A DNA stretch of 64,000 nucleotides from Meghimatium bilineatum. Taxonomy: Eukaryota > Mollusca > Gastropoda > Stylommatophora > Philomycidae. Of this stretch, positions 46,671 to 59,100 are shown one piece after another. Location of the stretch: the NCBI GenBank assembly GCA_034231615.1, contig CM067304.1:16543944-16607943 (forward strand). Reading direction: 5' to 3'. Every line of letters starts with the position of its first letter. The first letter of the stretch is position 1. Position numbers and translations under genes: made by a program. The notes beneath the pieces were generated by a model. The model ran no database searches and was not told the DNA's origin. It saw only the letters and a list, made by a program, of their open reading frames with translations.

Positions 46671-47149
46671 ATATTCTGTACGATGTTTTAACATTCCTGA
46701 GTTACGCCCCTTAGATACAGCCTGACATTAATCCTTGCTGCTAGGATTTTCCTTATTTGTCTTTAGTGCCAGCCAAAAGCTCCATTTAAACCGCTCCATT
46801 TACTACTCACCATTTACATTCACCATTGACGAGATTTTAACTGTGTGTCCCGCAGCGTCATCTATGCCAACGTTTGCAAGCGTTGCACTATAACATATAT
46901 AGGTGAGACTGTATGGAGACTTGCAGATATATTCTGTGAACACCCGTACAGCGTAAAATACACTATTGGGGTACTTCTTCAATGGCATGGGCCATCGGGG
47001 CGCCCAGAATAATCAGGTGACTGTTATTAAGGTATGATTCTCAGACGACAGGACCCGTCAAACGTTTTAGAACCACTATGTATATATATATATATATAAT
47101 ATCCATTTGTTTTGATGTTTGTCTCGTTTGACATTCACTTGGGCGTGTT
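46671..47149. other. Intergenic DNA with a TA microsatellite
   Basis: No gene is supported. (TA)n at 47,082-47,098. Confidence 0.4.
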
Positions 47150-47345
47150 CTGTTTATTTCCTGTCTATGGTGTTTCACCTCTGACCCAGTGTCTACCTTT
47201 CTGGACTATCTCCATATACAATTTTCTCATGTGAGCGTCTATAATTGTCTTACTTGTCATTTTTTGTAGTGCATGTAGACTTCATTAGGACATTTTGGTC
47301 GAAACGTCGACTTGTATGTGTTATTATGTGTGTTTCCAGTGATTA
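47150..47345 (+). mobile_element. Possible Penelope-like element 3' end
   Basis: GGACATTTTGGTCGAAACGT followed by CGAC at 47,288-47,311 is the kind of fold-back plus CGAAACG motif found at the 3' ends of Penelope-like elements, where it belongs to a minimal hammerhead ribozyme. The ribozyme's CTGATGA box is not conserved here. A related copy pair is at 57,160-57,345 and 58,925-59,110. Confidence 0.45.
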
Positions 47346-47812
47346 ACAAAACTTCATTACCCTGTCCCAAGATTCACCTGTTGCATTGATTATATATAAC
47401 ACTGGTCAACATCAAATTTGCTGTCTGTGGTTTTTTTTAAACAGATTTATGATATTTTTATTGTGCTGAATCCAAAAATCACATTGGTTTTGCTCAATCA
47501 GGTCAGGTTTTTTATCTAGCACCACATGATGTTTTTTTTAGGTGGGTCATATTCCATGTCACATCAATCAGTAAAACGACAATTGATTTCCACACATTTT
47601 ATTAAAAGTGGGTGTTTTGTTTTCCTATTTAAAAAGACAAATGATATAGAAAGCAAGTATTTTATTGTCACATGTATGAACATTTTCACGCCATATGTTG
47701 CAAAATTTATTAATCTGTCTTGGAATATACAAATTATGAAGATTTCGCATGTTTAAACTTACTAGTAATGCTAATTTTTTTTTTGTATTTTCTTTTAGGT
47801 TTCAAGTGATTC
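47346..47812. other. Intergenic DNA upstream of the broken gene copy
   Basis: AT-rich. A pyrimidine tract plus TTTTAG just before 47,800 looks like a splice acceptor ahead of the following start codon. Confidence 0.4.
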
Positions 47813-48720
47813 AAATGGCTTCAACTAGAAGATCTTGCAGAAATAAGCCTAATCTCTTCTGCTACATCTGCGGTGAATACACCCTCGTTCCTAATTAGGA
47901 ATCCAGTCACAACTTTCGTAAAGCAAGCTTACTATGCGTATTTTTACCAAAATGAGTTTAACGATCTTGTTCGTGATCTAAATTTGTCGAAGTCCTCAGC
48001 TGAACTCTTGGCATCCAGATTAAAAGAAAAGAACCTCTTGTCTGACAGTACACGCATCACTTTTTATCGCAACATACATCAAGAGTTTCTCCATTTTTTC
48101 TTCGAAGAGAAGGACTTGGTGTACTGTACAGATATTATTACCTTCTACAGAAGCTTGGAGTGCAACATTATGAACCCTGAGATTGGAGACTCACCCAAAC
48201 AGTTCACCCAAAGCCAAGGGCAAGGATGGTGGCTGTCTCACTTACTTGTGACACGCTTTTCCAAGATTAACCAAAGAGAGATTGAAAGATGACCTTTTTG
48301 ATGGTCCTCAAGTTCGTCAGCTCATCAGAGATCCTGAGTTTGAAAAATCAATGAACAAATTGGAATTGGAAGCATGGAATGCCTTTGTTCTGGTTGTGAA
48401 GAGTTTTTGGGGCAACACCAAAGCTAGTAACTAGCAAGAAGTTGTCAACAATATTCTGACTGAATTCAAAAACCTTGGATGCAACATGAGCATACAAATG
48501 CATTATTTATTTTCACATATGGATCGGTTTCCCGAGAATCTTGGATCAATGAATGACGAGCAAGGAGAGAGGCTCCATCAGGACATAAGAGCGATGGAGA
48601 CCAGGTATCAAAGAGATTGGGATGCAGTAATGATGGCTGATTACTGCTAGACTCTGAAGAGAGTCGTCCCTGCTGCTGAGAATTCGAGAAAGTCGAAGAA
48701 ATTGAAGTATATGTCTTGAA
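47813..48720 (+). pseudogene. Broken, internally deleted copy of a multicopy invertebrate protein gene
   Basis: It opens with MASTRRSCRNKP at 47,815 and carries FCYICGEYTL, later LSKSSAELLASRLKEKN, RQLIRDPEFEKSMN, MHYLFSHMDRFPENLGSM and DWDAVMMADYC. From memory these belong to a long uncharacterised protein family present in many copies in arthropod, cnidarian and mollusc genomes, which suggests carriage by some mobile element. The copy is clearly broken (several breaks) and much shorter than the family norm as I recall it. The apparent splice acceptor upstream argues against a processed retrocopy. Treated as a fossil; whether the carrier was virus-like is unknown. Confidence 0.7.
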
Positions 48721-49266
48721 TTTTGCTCAGTTATGACATAATTTACATGTCCTTACCTTTTTCAATGTCTTCTCTTCATTTATATAATAACATGTTTGTA
48801 AAATTTAATAAATAGATTTGGTTAAATATTTTTTATGTGAGAAATTTAACACATAAATTAACTACTAACGTCACCAAAATGTAGTTATGAATAGAAGATG
48901 CCATGCCAGTTAGGGTCAGAGTGACTCAGAAGCCATGCTGAAGTCGGATGTGTCAAGACGGAAGGTGATAAAATTCAACCCCAGCTGTGGTTGAAACCGA
49001 AACTGAACCGAAGATTGAGATAGGAAATACTAAAAATATATTCAATTGCATTTTGACCTGAAACAAATACATGAAATCGACGTTTCGAACAAAAAAACCT
49101 TTATTTATATTAAGACAAGCAACAATGGAAGGTAACAAAAAGATACCCAGAAGGCTACATGAAATCATATAATAGAAACTGATGTTTACATTCTAGATTT
49201 TCAACTGGCACATTTATAATCTGCAGTTTATATGTCTCAGACTGATCTCACGATTACGACACTGCA
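48721..49266. other. Intergenic DNA with a SINE-like scrap
   Basis: GCCATGCTGAAGTCGGATGT at 48,932 is a piece of the repeat seen whole at 61,243. No gene otherwise. Confidence 0.5.
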
Positions 49267-49277
49267 AGTCACATGTA

Positions 49278-49950
49278 ATCATCATCATCAGGTGCCATGC
49301 CGGGTGGCGTAGGCGGTCATAGCTCTCCACAGCTCTCTGTCCACAGTATTATGTATCAAAGTCGTTGTTGTTTCTTTGTCGTGCCAGGTTGTCAAACTGT
49401 CTAATATTTTCTCACGTTGTCGCCCTCTGTATCTGGTGCCTTCAATCTTGCCTGTTGTGATTATGTTCTCTAAACCTGCCTGTCTCATGAAGTGACCAAA
49501 AAAAGAAGATTGCCTTTTTCTTATATTCTTGATTAAGGTCCGTTTCGCATTTAACTCTTTTAACACCTCTACATTAGTTTTTCTGGCAGTCCATGGTATT
49601 CTCAGCATTCTTCTGTAGAACCACATCTCTGTTGCCTCCAATCTCCCACTTTCCAGTATGTTTATTGTCCAAGACTCGCACCCATATGTTAGTATAGGGG
49701 TTATATAGCACTGCAGAACTCTCTTTCTCACCTCTAATGACAAGGTCATATTATACAGTATATTTTTCATTTTTCTGAATGTTGTTTTTGCCTGTCCTAT
49801 TCTGCATCTTATTTCTGTTGAACTTCTTCCATCTGCTGTAATAATTGTACCTAGATATTTGAATTGGTGGACCTGTTTTAATACTATATCATTCACTATG
49901 ATCTTGCAAGGTGTGTTATTTTCTTTCATTGAAATAACCATTACTTCTGT
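49278..49950 (-). mobile_element. LINE 3' end (RTE/Jockey-like) with 11-base target-site duplication
   Basis: A 5'-truncated insertion of 673 bases. AGTCACATGTA flanks it at 49,267-49,277 and 49,951-49,961. The minus frame is unbroken: FKYLGTIITADGRSSTEIRC, VRKRVLQCYITPILTYGCES, EMWFYRRMLRIPWTARKTN, FFGHFMRQAGLENI, RGRQREKILDSLTTWH, ending RHGT. The tail is (TGA)n. The open frame and clean duplication mark a fairly young insertion, just 3' of the FABP gene and on the same strand. Confidence 0.95.
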
Positions 49951-50074
49951 AGTCACATGTAGAACTGGATAAAACAAAATATAACAGGTAGGAGGCAACA
50001 CAAATACAATCAACAGTAATACAAACAACACGTGATTCGAAAAAAAATTTGAAATGTATTTTTTTCATCCTAAT

Positions 50075-50080
50075 TTTAAT
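50075..50080 (-). promoter_or_regulatory. Candidate polyadenylation signal of the FABP gene
   Basis: ATTAAA on the minus strand, 29 bases past the stop codon at 50,110. It is a common variant of AATAAA. No better signal lies before the LINE at 49,950. The short distance is unusual, so this is tentative. Confidence 0.4.
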
Positions 50081-50109
50081 CAATTAATCAACAGTGGTGT
50101 CAGTTCCTT

Positions 50110-50160
50110 TTAACCTCTTGTAAATTTTATTGTGGCTTCAACACCATTAGCTCTCATTTT
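50110..50160 (-). CDS. FABP exon 4 (51 bases, with stop)
   Basis: Acceptor TTTTTTCTCCAG|AAA. Reads KMRANGVEATIKFTRG then TAA. It matches the final strands (KMxANGVxATRxFxRx), but the Arg and Tyr of the usual TRxY are Ile and Phe. Confidence 0.95.
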   Translation of the reverse strand, partial: KMRANGVEATIKFTRG

Positions 50161-53100
50161 CTGGAGAAAAAATAAAAGATTTACATTTTAAAATAAGTTA
50201 TGTTATTTTCTTTTATATGCATTATAATTAATATTTGCCAATTGCTAGCAATGACGACTAGCTTCAGACTTGTGTTGTTGCATCTCTCTAGTGGGTATGG
50301 CTATCCATCGCTGGCAATGACGACTAGTTTCAGACTTTTGTTGTTGCATCTCTTTGGTGTGTGGCTATCCATCGCTGGCAATGATGCCAAGTTTCAGACT
50401 TGTATTGTTGCATCTCTCTGATGGGTGTGACTGCTCATCCTAAGCGCTGGATGACGCCAGAAAAATTCTTCTCCTTCCAGGGCCAGATAAATGCAACATA
50501 TTATATGTAACAACACAACAGCTCACAAACACATGCATATGTCACACAATGGCATTGAATTGTAAGCCATGATCCCATGGACGGCTGGATCATAAGTGTA
50601 AACAATAATATCTCAATCCGAAGAATTCTCATTAGAACCTTGGCTTCTGAATCTATATGCACTGAACTGTCAGTCACATTTCCTGGAAACTGTGATAACT
50701 ACTTCAATGGAAGTTTTACACTTGATAGACTTACTTTACCACTTTTCTACAGGTTCTATGTCCCCCTAATGTACATACCCATTTAAATAGCCTTCTCTGC
50801 CTTGCCCAGCCACAACTGACCCCTATTTAATCTGTTTCCTTTGATCTTTCCTTTGATTATCATGTAATGGATGCTTCTTGTCAACACTAATGCACAGGTA
50901 TGAACAAGCACGTCAAATATCCGCTCTTTGAACCATAGTAGGATAATTTCTTAAAGAAGCGCATTGCCATTATTTCTGTATCTCTGAGGCATTCAAGAAT
51001 CTACGCATCTCGTCATTCTGTATCCTATCAAGTATATTATTCTGTCTGGGGATCTCCCTGGCGTAGTGGTTAAGCTGTTCGCCTTGTGTTCAAAAGGTCA
51101 CGGGTTCGAATCCGGCTCGTGTCGTCGAATAAGGTGTATTTTTTCGGAGATCTCTGTACATTATCACTTGAAGCTACGGAGTTACGTGCTATGAGTGATA
51201 CACTCGGCAGGCGACCTGCCGCTTCGTTGAGAGAGATGGGGTGCATATGGGAAACCGAGTACAGTGAAGTCAATCTTCTACAGCTTTAAAACCTTTTTTT
51301 ATATTATTCTGCGCTGGACTTTCACGACAGCCAAGGCATACTCAAACACCGACAGAACTAGCCCTTTACATAGGAAGTGGAAGACGTTCGTTGTTTACAA
51401 AAAACAGTGGTGATGTCTGTGGTATGCTTGACTGTGACTAATATGTGTTATGTGTGCATTGAATTGTCTACAACACTTTGAGCATGTGTGGGAGGAGTCT
51501 GGGAAACATTGAGCAGGTATTTCCTTTCTTCAAACATGTTTTTGTTGTGATGCGTGATGTACGAGGTCCTCTGCTGCACCACTATTGATTCTCTGATGTC
51601 AGTCAGATATGTCTTGTGCAAGACTCTCACATTAATTTTTTTATTGTTGATGTGAGTCAGTGATGTTTTAATAGTGTCTTTAAAACGCTTCTTCTGTCCG
51701 TGCGGGAATGTCTTGAGTTCTCCACACAAAGTTTTGGTAAACAATGATCTTACATGCGGACCAAATGTCCAGCCCAGCATGTTTGTGCCTTCATCAACAT
51801 TGTGTATATGCTTGCAGATTTTGATTTCATCAGTACTTCACTGTCTGGTATTTTTTCCCACAAATGAATGTTAAGTATTTTACGAAGACAGATTACTAAC
51901 TACAAACAGAGAGACACAACCAGAAGCAGCACCACCATCACAACTGACATTCAAGTGTAGTAACAGATATACCGAAACATAGACTCCATCTACGACCGTC
52001 CTCTCAATAACGATGTCCAGATCGTCAATCTTTTGTCTCTCAATCATCACATTGCCTTCAATCTTTAATATGGTCTGAAAAAAATATGATAAACAGAGAA
52101 TTATGGTAACATGTTTTGTGTGAATATTGAGTGTTGATTATTGATTGTTAATTCCTTTTTATTGATTATTTAAAAATACGGTGGTGCATTCCTTACCTTT
52201 TTAAAAAAATCATTATTGACACTACATGTCTTGTCCAGAGCGACATCTGTTCACATCAGAAGAAGGGATTACTTCATCATCATCATGTGTCAATAGATAT
52301 GTACAGATAAAAAGATTACTTCATCATCATGTGTCTGGTGCTACTTGCTCACAGCTAAAAGGATTAATTTATAATCATGTAAAGCGCTACCTGCTCACAG
52401 CTAAAAGGATTAATTTATAATCATGTAAAGCGCTACCTGCTCACAGCTGAAAGGATTACTTTATAATCATGTAAAGAGCTACCTGCTCACAGCTGAAAGG
52501 ATTACTTTATAATCATGTAAAGCGCTACCTGCTCACAGCTGAAAGGATTACTTTATAATCATGTAAAGAGCTACCTGCTCACAGCTGAAAGGATTACTTT
52601 ATAATCATGTAAAGAGCTACCTGCTCACAGCTGAAAGGATTACTTTATAATCATGTAAAGCGCTACCTGCTCACAGCTAAAAGGATTACTTTATAATCAT
52701 GTAAAGCGCTACCTGCTCACAGCTAAAAGGATTACGTTATAATCATGTAAAGCGCTACCTGCTCACAGCTAAAAGGATTACTTTATAATCATGTAAAGCG
52801 CTACCTGCTCACAGCTAAAAGGATTACTTTATAATCATGTAAAGAGCTACCTGCTCACAGCTAAAAGGATTACGTTATAATCATGTAAAGCGCTACCTGC
52901 TCACAGCTAAAAGGATTACTTTATAATCATGTAAAGCGCTACCTGCTCACAGCTAAAAGGATTACTTTATAATCATGTAAAGAGCTACCTGCTCACAGCT
53001 AAAAGGATTACGTTATAATCATGTAAAGAGCTACCTGCTCACAGCTAAAAGGATTACGTTATAATCATGTAAAGAGCTACCTGCTCACAGCTAAAAGGAT

Positions 53101-56100
53101 TACGTTATAATCATGTAAAGAGCTACCTGCTCACAGCTGAAAGGATTACTTTATAATCATGTAAAGAGCTACCTGCTCACAGCTAAAAGGATTACGTTAT
53201 AATCATGTAAAGAGCTACCTGCTCACAGCTAAAAGGATTACGTTATAATCATGTAAAGAGCTACCTGCTCACAGCTGAAAGGATTACTTTATAATCATGT
53301 AAAGAGCTACCTGCTCACAGCTGAAAGGATTACTTTATAATCATGTAAAGAGCTACCTGCTCACAGCTGAAAGGATTACTTTATAATCATGTAAAGCGCT
53401 ACCTGCTCACAGCTAAAAGGATTACTTTATAATCATGTAAAGCGCTACCTGCTCACAGCTAAAAGGATTACGTTATAATCATGTAAAGCGCTACCTGCTC
53501 ACAGCTAAAAGGATTACTTTATAATCATGTAAAGCGCTACCTGCTCACAGCTAAAAGGATTACTTTATAATCATGTAAAGAGCTACCTGCTCACAGCTAA
53601 AAGGATTACGTTATAATCATGTAAAGCGCTACCTGCTCACAGCTAAAAGGATTACTTTATAATCATGTAAAGCGCTACCTGCTCACAGCTAAAAGGATTA
53701 CTTTATAATCATGTAAAGCGCTACCTGCTCACAGCTAAAAGGATTACGTTATAATCATGTAAAGCGCTACCTGCTCACAGCTAAAAGGATTACGTTATAA
53801 TCATGTAAAGCGCTACCTGCTCACAGCTAAAAGGATTACTTTATAATCATGTAAAGCGCTACCTGCTCACAGCTAAAAGGATTACTTTATAATCATGTAA
53901 AGCGCTACCTGCTCACAGCTAAAAGGATTACGTTATAATCATGTAAAGAGCTACCTGCTCACAGCTAAAAGGATTACCTTATAATCATGTAAAGCGCTAC
54001 CTGCTCACAGCTAAAAGGATTACGTTATAATCATGTAAAGCGCTACCTGCTCACAGCTAAAAGGATTACTTTATAATCATGTAAAGCGCTACCTGCTCAC
54101 AGCTAAAAGGATTACTTTATAATCATGTAAAGCGCTACCTGCTCACAGCTAAAAGGATTACGTTATAATCATGTAAAGAGCTACCTGCTCACAGCTAAAA
54201 GGATTACTTTATAATCATGTAAACAGCTACCTGCTTACAGCTAAAAGGATTACTTTATAATCATGTAAAGCGCTACCTGCTCACAGCTAAAAGGATTACT
54301 TTATAATCATGTAAAGAGCTACCTGCTCACAGCTAAAATGATTACTTTATAATCATGTAAAGAGCTACCTGCTCACAGCTGAAAGGATTACTTCATCATC
54401 ATCATGTGGCAAGAGTGACCTACTGATCGCTGAAAGGATTACTTCATCATCATCATCATGTGGCAAGAGTGACCTGCTAACAGCTAAAGGGATTACTTCA
54501 TCATCATCATGTGGCAAGACTGACCTGCTCACAGCTAAAGGGATTACTTCATCATCATCATGTGGCAAGACTGACCTGCTCACAGCTAAAGGGATTACTT
54601 CATCATCATCATGTGTGACAAGATACCTACTTGCAGCTAAATGGATTACTTCATCATCAGAATGTGCCAACAGATACTGACTGCTGACGGGGCTACTTCA
54701 GCATCATCGTGTCAAGAATCTTCTTTACGGACCTCCTGAACATCTCACGATTCTTGGGGATGTGACCATCTGCATCCACAGTGTTTGAATGTCCAAAAGT
54801 CTTTTGATCAACCTCGCTGTTGGTTGTCCCTTCCCCTACTACTAGTAACCATTCCTTACATGACATGTTTTTCCACGCTGTCAGGTTTCTTTATATGGCT
54901 ATGGACAAGCTCTCTGCTTACTTGATACAATTGTATCTAGTTGTATCATGGTTTACTGCATATGTGTGACATATGAGCCTCTCAGCACGACACATCCGAC
55001 TTCAGCACATCATATAGGCCACTTTGACCTTCTATTTAAGGGAACACCCAGCTTCACCAGTAGCATAAACTTTTACGACATGCATGACAGGTCAGTGTTG
55101 CAATTCTTTGCTCCCCTTTCAAGCAATCGCAAAACTCAAAGGGTTAAATGTTTTTTTTAAAGTTTAATGGCGTAGACGATTGACTTCATTTTTTGAGTTG
55201 TATTACATCTATTCCATGTCAAGCAACGAAACACTGTGCAACTTGTTGAGAGTACCACGCACAGCAAGTACCCCATAGCTTCAAGCAAATATCTCGGATT
55301 GGGAGGAAGGGAAATCAAAACTGTAAACAGGACGTCGCGAGAAGAATTCGAACCACCGATTCCTTGAGCACAACACGAACCTCAACCACTATGTCAGGAC
55401 GTCAGGGGAATGAATAAACACGGTATTAAGTATAAATTACAACATTGACGTATTCTGTATTAAATGCTAACGTCCTCCAGTCTTCTGTCAAACAGGAACT
55501 ACATACATACCTTGACACGTTTTCCTATCAGACTAACTGTCTCAACCTCAACGTCTTCAATGAATCTGGTCTCAGCTGTCTGAAATATTCACATACAAAA
55601 ATACGTACACATACATTGCAAGATATGAACACATTAAAACATGCGTACACTGGAATGTGTGCTAGGTAACGGAGCTCTCGTAATTATTATTTTACCATAT
55701 CCAAGCCTGTAGATAAGGGGGAGTTGCTGGGGGTACTCACAACTCCCTTTCACTTGCGATTTTTCACCAAAATGTCAGCGAATCTTTCATCAGAAAGAGA
55801 AATTTATACACACAAATGTCATCTAAATTTTTTGTCAGGCAAAGAAATGTACACACACAAATGTCATCTAAATTTTTTGTCAGGCAAAGAAATGTACACA
55901 CACAATGTCATCTAAATTTTTTGTCAGACAGAAATTTACACACACAAATGTCATCAAATCTTTCATCAGACAGAGAAATTTGACATCATTAATAGGGGGC
56001 ATTGTTGATATTTGACATCGTTGATAGGTGGCATCGTTGACATATTGGCATCATTGATACCTGGCATCGTTGATATTTGGCATCGTTGATACCTGACACC

Positions 56101-59100
56101 GTTGATATATTGGCATCATTGATACCTGGCATCATTGATACCTGGCATCGTTGATAGGTGGTATCGTTGATAGGTGACATTATTTATAGATGGTATCGTT
56201 GATAGGTGACATCATTGATACCTGGCATCGTTGATATTTGACATCGTTGTTATGTGGCATCTTTGATATTTGACATCATTGATAGGTGACATCGTCAATA
56301 TTTGGTATCGTTGATAGGTGACATCGTCAATATTTGGTATCGTTGATAGGTGACATCGTCAATATTTGGTATCGTTGATAGGTGACATCGTCAATATTTG
56401 GTATCGTTGATAGGTGACATCGTCAATAATTGGTATCGTTGATAGGATGAAAGTGGCAATCGTAACTGATATCTTCAACAAATTTCAAACACTATGAGGT
56501 CTACAGCGCTTATATTCCTACGACATTAAGGCGTGATATTTGCTTATGTTTCAGTTCTTAATTTATTTTAGCATATACCTTTATCAGGACGCAGCATTCA
56601 GATAACGTTTTTTCAATGTAGTAGTTCTTTATGAAATATTTGCCTTTAATAAGTTGCCATTGCTTTCTGGGCGATCTGGTTACCCAAATGCTGCTTCGGC
56701 TGAATTGAAACAATACGTTGTGATTCTGAGACGTGCTCCCTAAATAACAGATGAAGCCCCGGATTTAGGAGATTTCGAAAAAAAAAAAACGTGCATCTGA
56801 ATTTCAGATGTCAAGTTCCATTACTGTGATATTTGCTTCAGAACCATGTGACATTAGAGGCCGTGAGATATGACCTTTTTGTTGTTCATTTTAACAAGTA
56901 GGTCACTATAAACAAGCAATTGCTGTTGTGTTCAGTGAAGGTTCTCGTCGTTTATACAACCCCGTTGACTTGAGGTATCACTCTTGTAAAGTCAGCAATA
57001 CGTATTTCAAAAAGAGCAATTCACAATCATGAGAAAATTCAAACAGTATCCTTTTTTAACTGAATTTTTTTTTTAAAAACTGCCGTAACATTGTCTTCCG
57101 CGTGCAAAAATAAAAATGTGTAATTTTTAAAAAAAATTGTTATATATTAGCTTTACAAATAGGACGAATACACAGATTCACCGATTCGACCACCATACAT
57201 TTGTCAAGATAAGAACAAATATAAAAATTGGAATTAAAATATACGAAAAAATACTACATTGGAGGAAAGTATGTAATCATGTATGTTACCATAGAAGAAA
57301 TAGATGGAAGTAAAGTAGAGTGAAACATAAATATATGCTTGACGCTGAGGTAAGTGAGTAAGTGAGTGTGTCTGTGTGTGTGCGTGCGTGTGTGTGTGTG
57401 TCATGTGACATATTCTTTCAGAAAGTGGTCTTCCTCCTGTTATCCACTCGGTCGCTGGCAAGTTGCCCCGCTTCCTCTAGCGACATGTGCATGCATTCCT
57501 GAATCTCTTGTCCAACGACGTCTTGGTCGGCCTCTGCCTCTACTGCCGTCCCCTCCAACGACACCTTTTCCATGCCATCGTGTCTCTTCAAATGGCCGAA
57601 AAAACATAACTTCTTTCTTAATATGGTGTTTAAAGCCAGCCTTCTTGAACCTAATACAAATTAAAATTAAAATCTCTATCCTGATTTTCGAAGACAAGAT
57701 TTTAATTTGTGACTGACTTGTTAATCCTACTTCTTATACTTGTTCCTACATTTACATTATCTACCTGTTCCTACATTTACATTATCTACCTGTTCCTACA
57801 TTTATATTATCTACCTGTTCCTACATTTACATTATCTACCTGTTCCTACATTTATATTATCTACCTGTTCCTATATTTACATTATCTACCTGTTCCTACA
57901 TTTATATTATCTACCTGTTCCTATATTTATATTATCTACCTGTTCCTACATTTACATTATCTACCTGTTCCTACATTTACATTATCTACCTGTTCCTACA
58001 TTTACATTATCTACCTGTTCCTACATTTACATTATCTACCTGCTCCTACATTTACATTATCTACCTGTTCCTACATTTACATTATCTACCTGTTCCTACA
58101 TTTACATTATCTACCTGTTCCTACATTTACATTATCTACCTGTTCCTACATTTACATTATCTACTCATCTCTCTAGCTTCTGTGACTGGCTTTGCGAGCC
58201 GATATAAGTCATCATCATCAAGTACCGTCTCCGCAACGAGAGTTGGCTGCAACAGACCTCCAGCACCCTCTGTCTCTTATTTTGGTGGTGCACTCTGCTA
58301 GACTGTAACCTGTCCATCTTGTGATGTTACTCTTCCACTTGTATCTCTTCCTACCTATTGATCAATTTACCCTCAAGTAAGGTCTTCAACAAGGTGTCAT
58401 GTCAAGGTGAAATATATTTCAAGGAACAGTTCAGTTGACTGTATGATTGTGTTTTCGTTTGGAGAATGCATCACGACAAGTTATCCGTGAAGGCATATAA
58501 CCAAATGAGATTATAAAGCCAGAGAAAGAACATGTAAAAAATAGATGGAAAACGACAGGGAAATCTTGAACAAACATAGTCATAGCACAGCCGAGACAAT
58601 ACATCTGGCTTTAAAACGCAATTTCGAGCTCCAATCACCCCCTAGAGTGGATAAAAGTGGATAACAAACCACCTGGGGAAAGACAATAGACTTACCTGTC
58701 GCAACATGATTGCCCGGTTCTATGGCGGCATGGTATACAGCGCGTCTGTGACGACCAAGGTACCGAGTTCAAAACAAGCTTCAGGCAGTTGTACATCCGG
58801 ATCGTTCAGAAAGCACTGGCAAACTGCTATATGTAAATACTGCCAAGAAAATCACTACAGCCAAAAATGCTGGGTTATTCTGACAAATCCTGTATAGGAT
58901 ATGCTACTAATGATTTAATTTTTTTTTCATCTCAACATGCAGATTATATTTATGTTGTGCTCTATCTCACTCCCATCTATTTCTTCTATGGTAACCTAGA
59001 TGACTATATACTTTCCCCCAATGTAATTTTGTTTTTATTTTTCCAGCTTTTGTGTTTGTCCTTATCTTGACAACGGCATTGTGGTCGAAACGTTGAATAT

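Noticed and set aside
46803-46988. 61-codon minus ORF
   Set aside because: No homology, no exon borders, ordinary composition.
51049-51130. tRNA gene
   Set aside because: A and B boxes are present but the ends do not pair as an acceptor stem, and a SINE body follows that recurs at 55,157-55,400.
57709-58207. Two 155-codon ORFs with LPVPTFTLSTCSYIYIIY repeats
   Set aside because: Product of the 25-base minisatellite, open in more than one frame. No start context, homology or composition signal.
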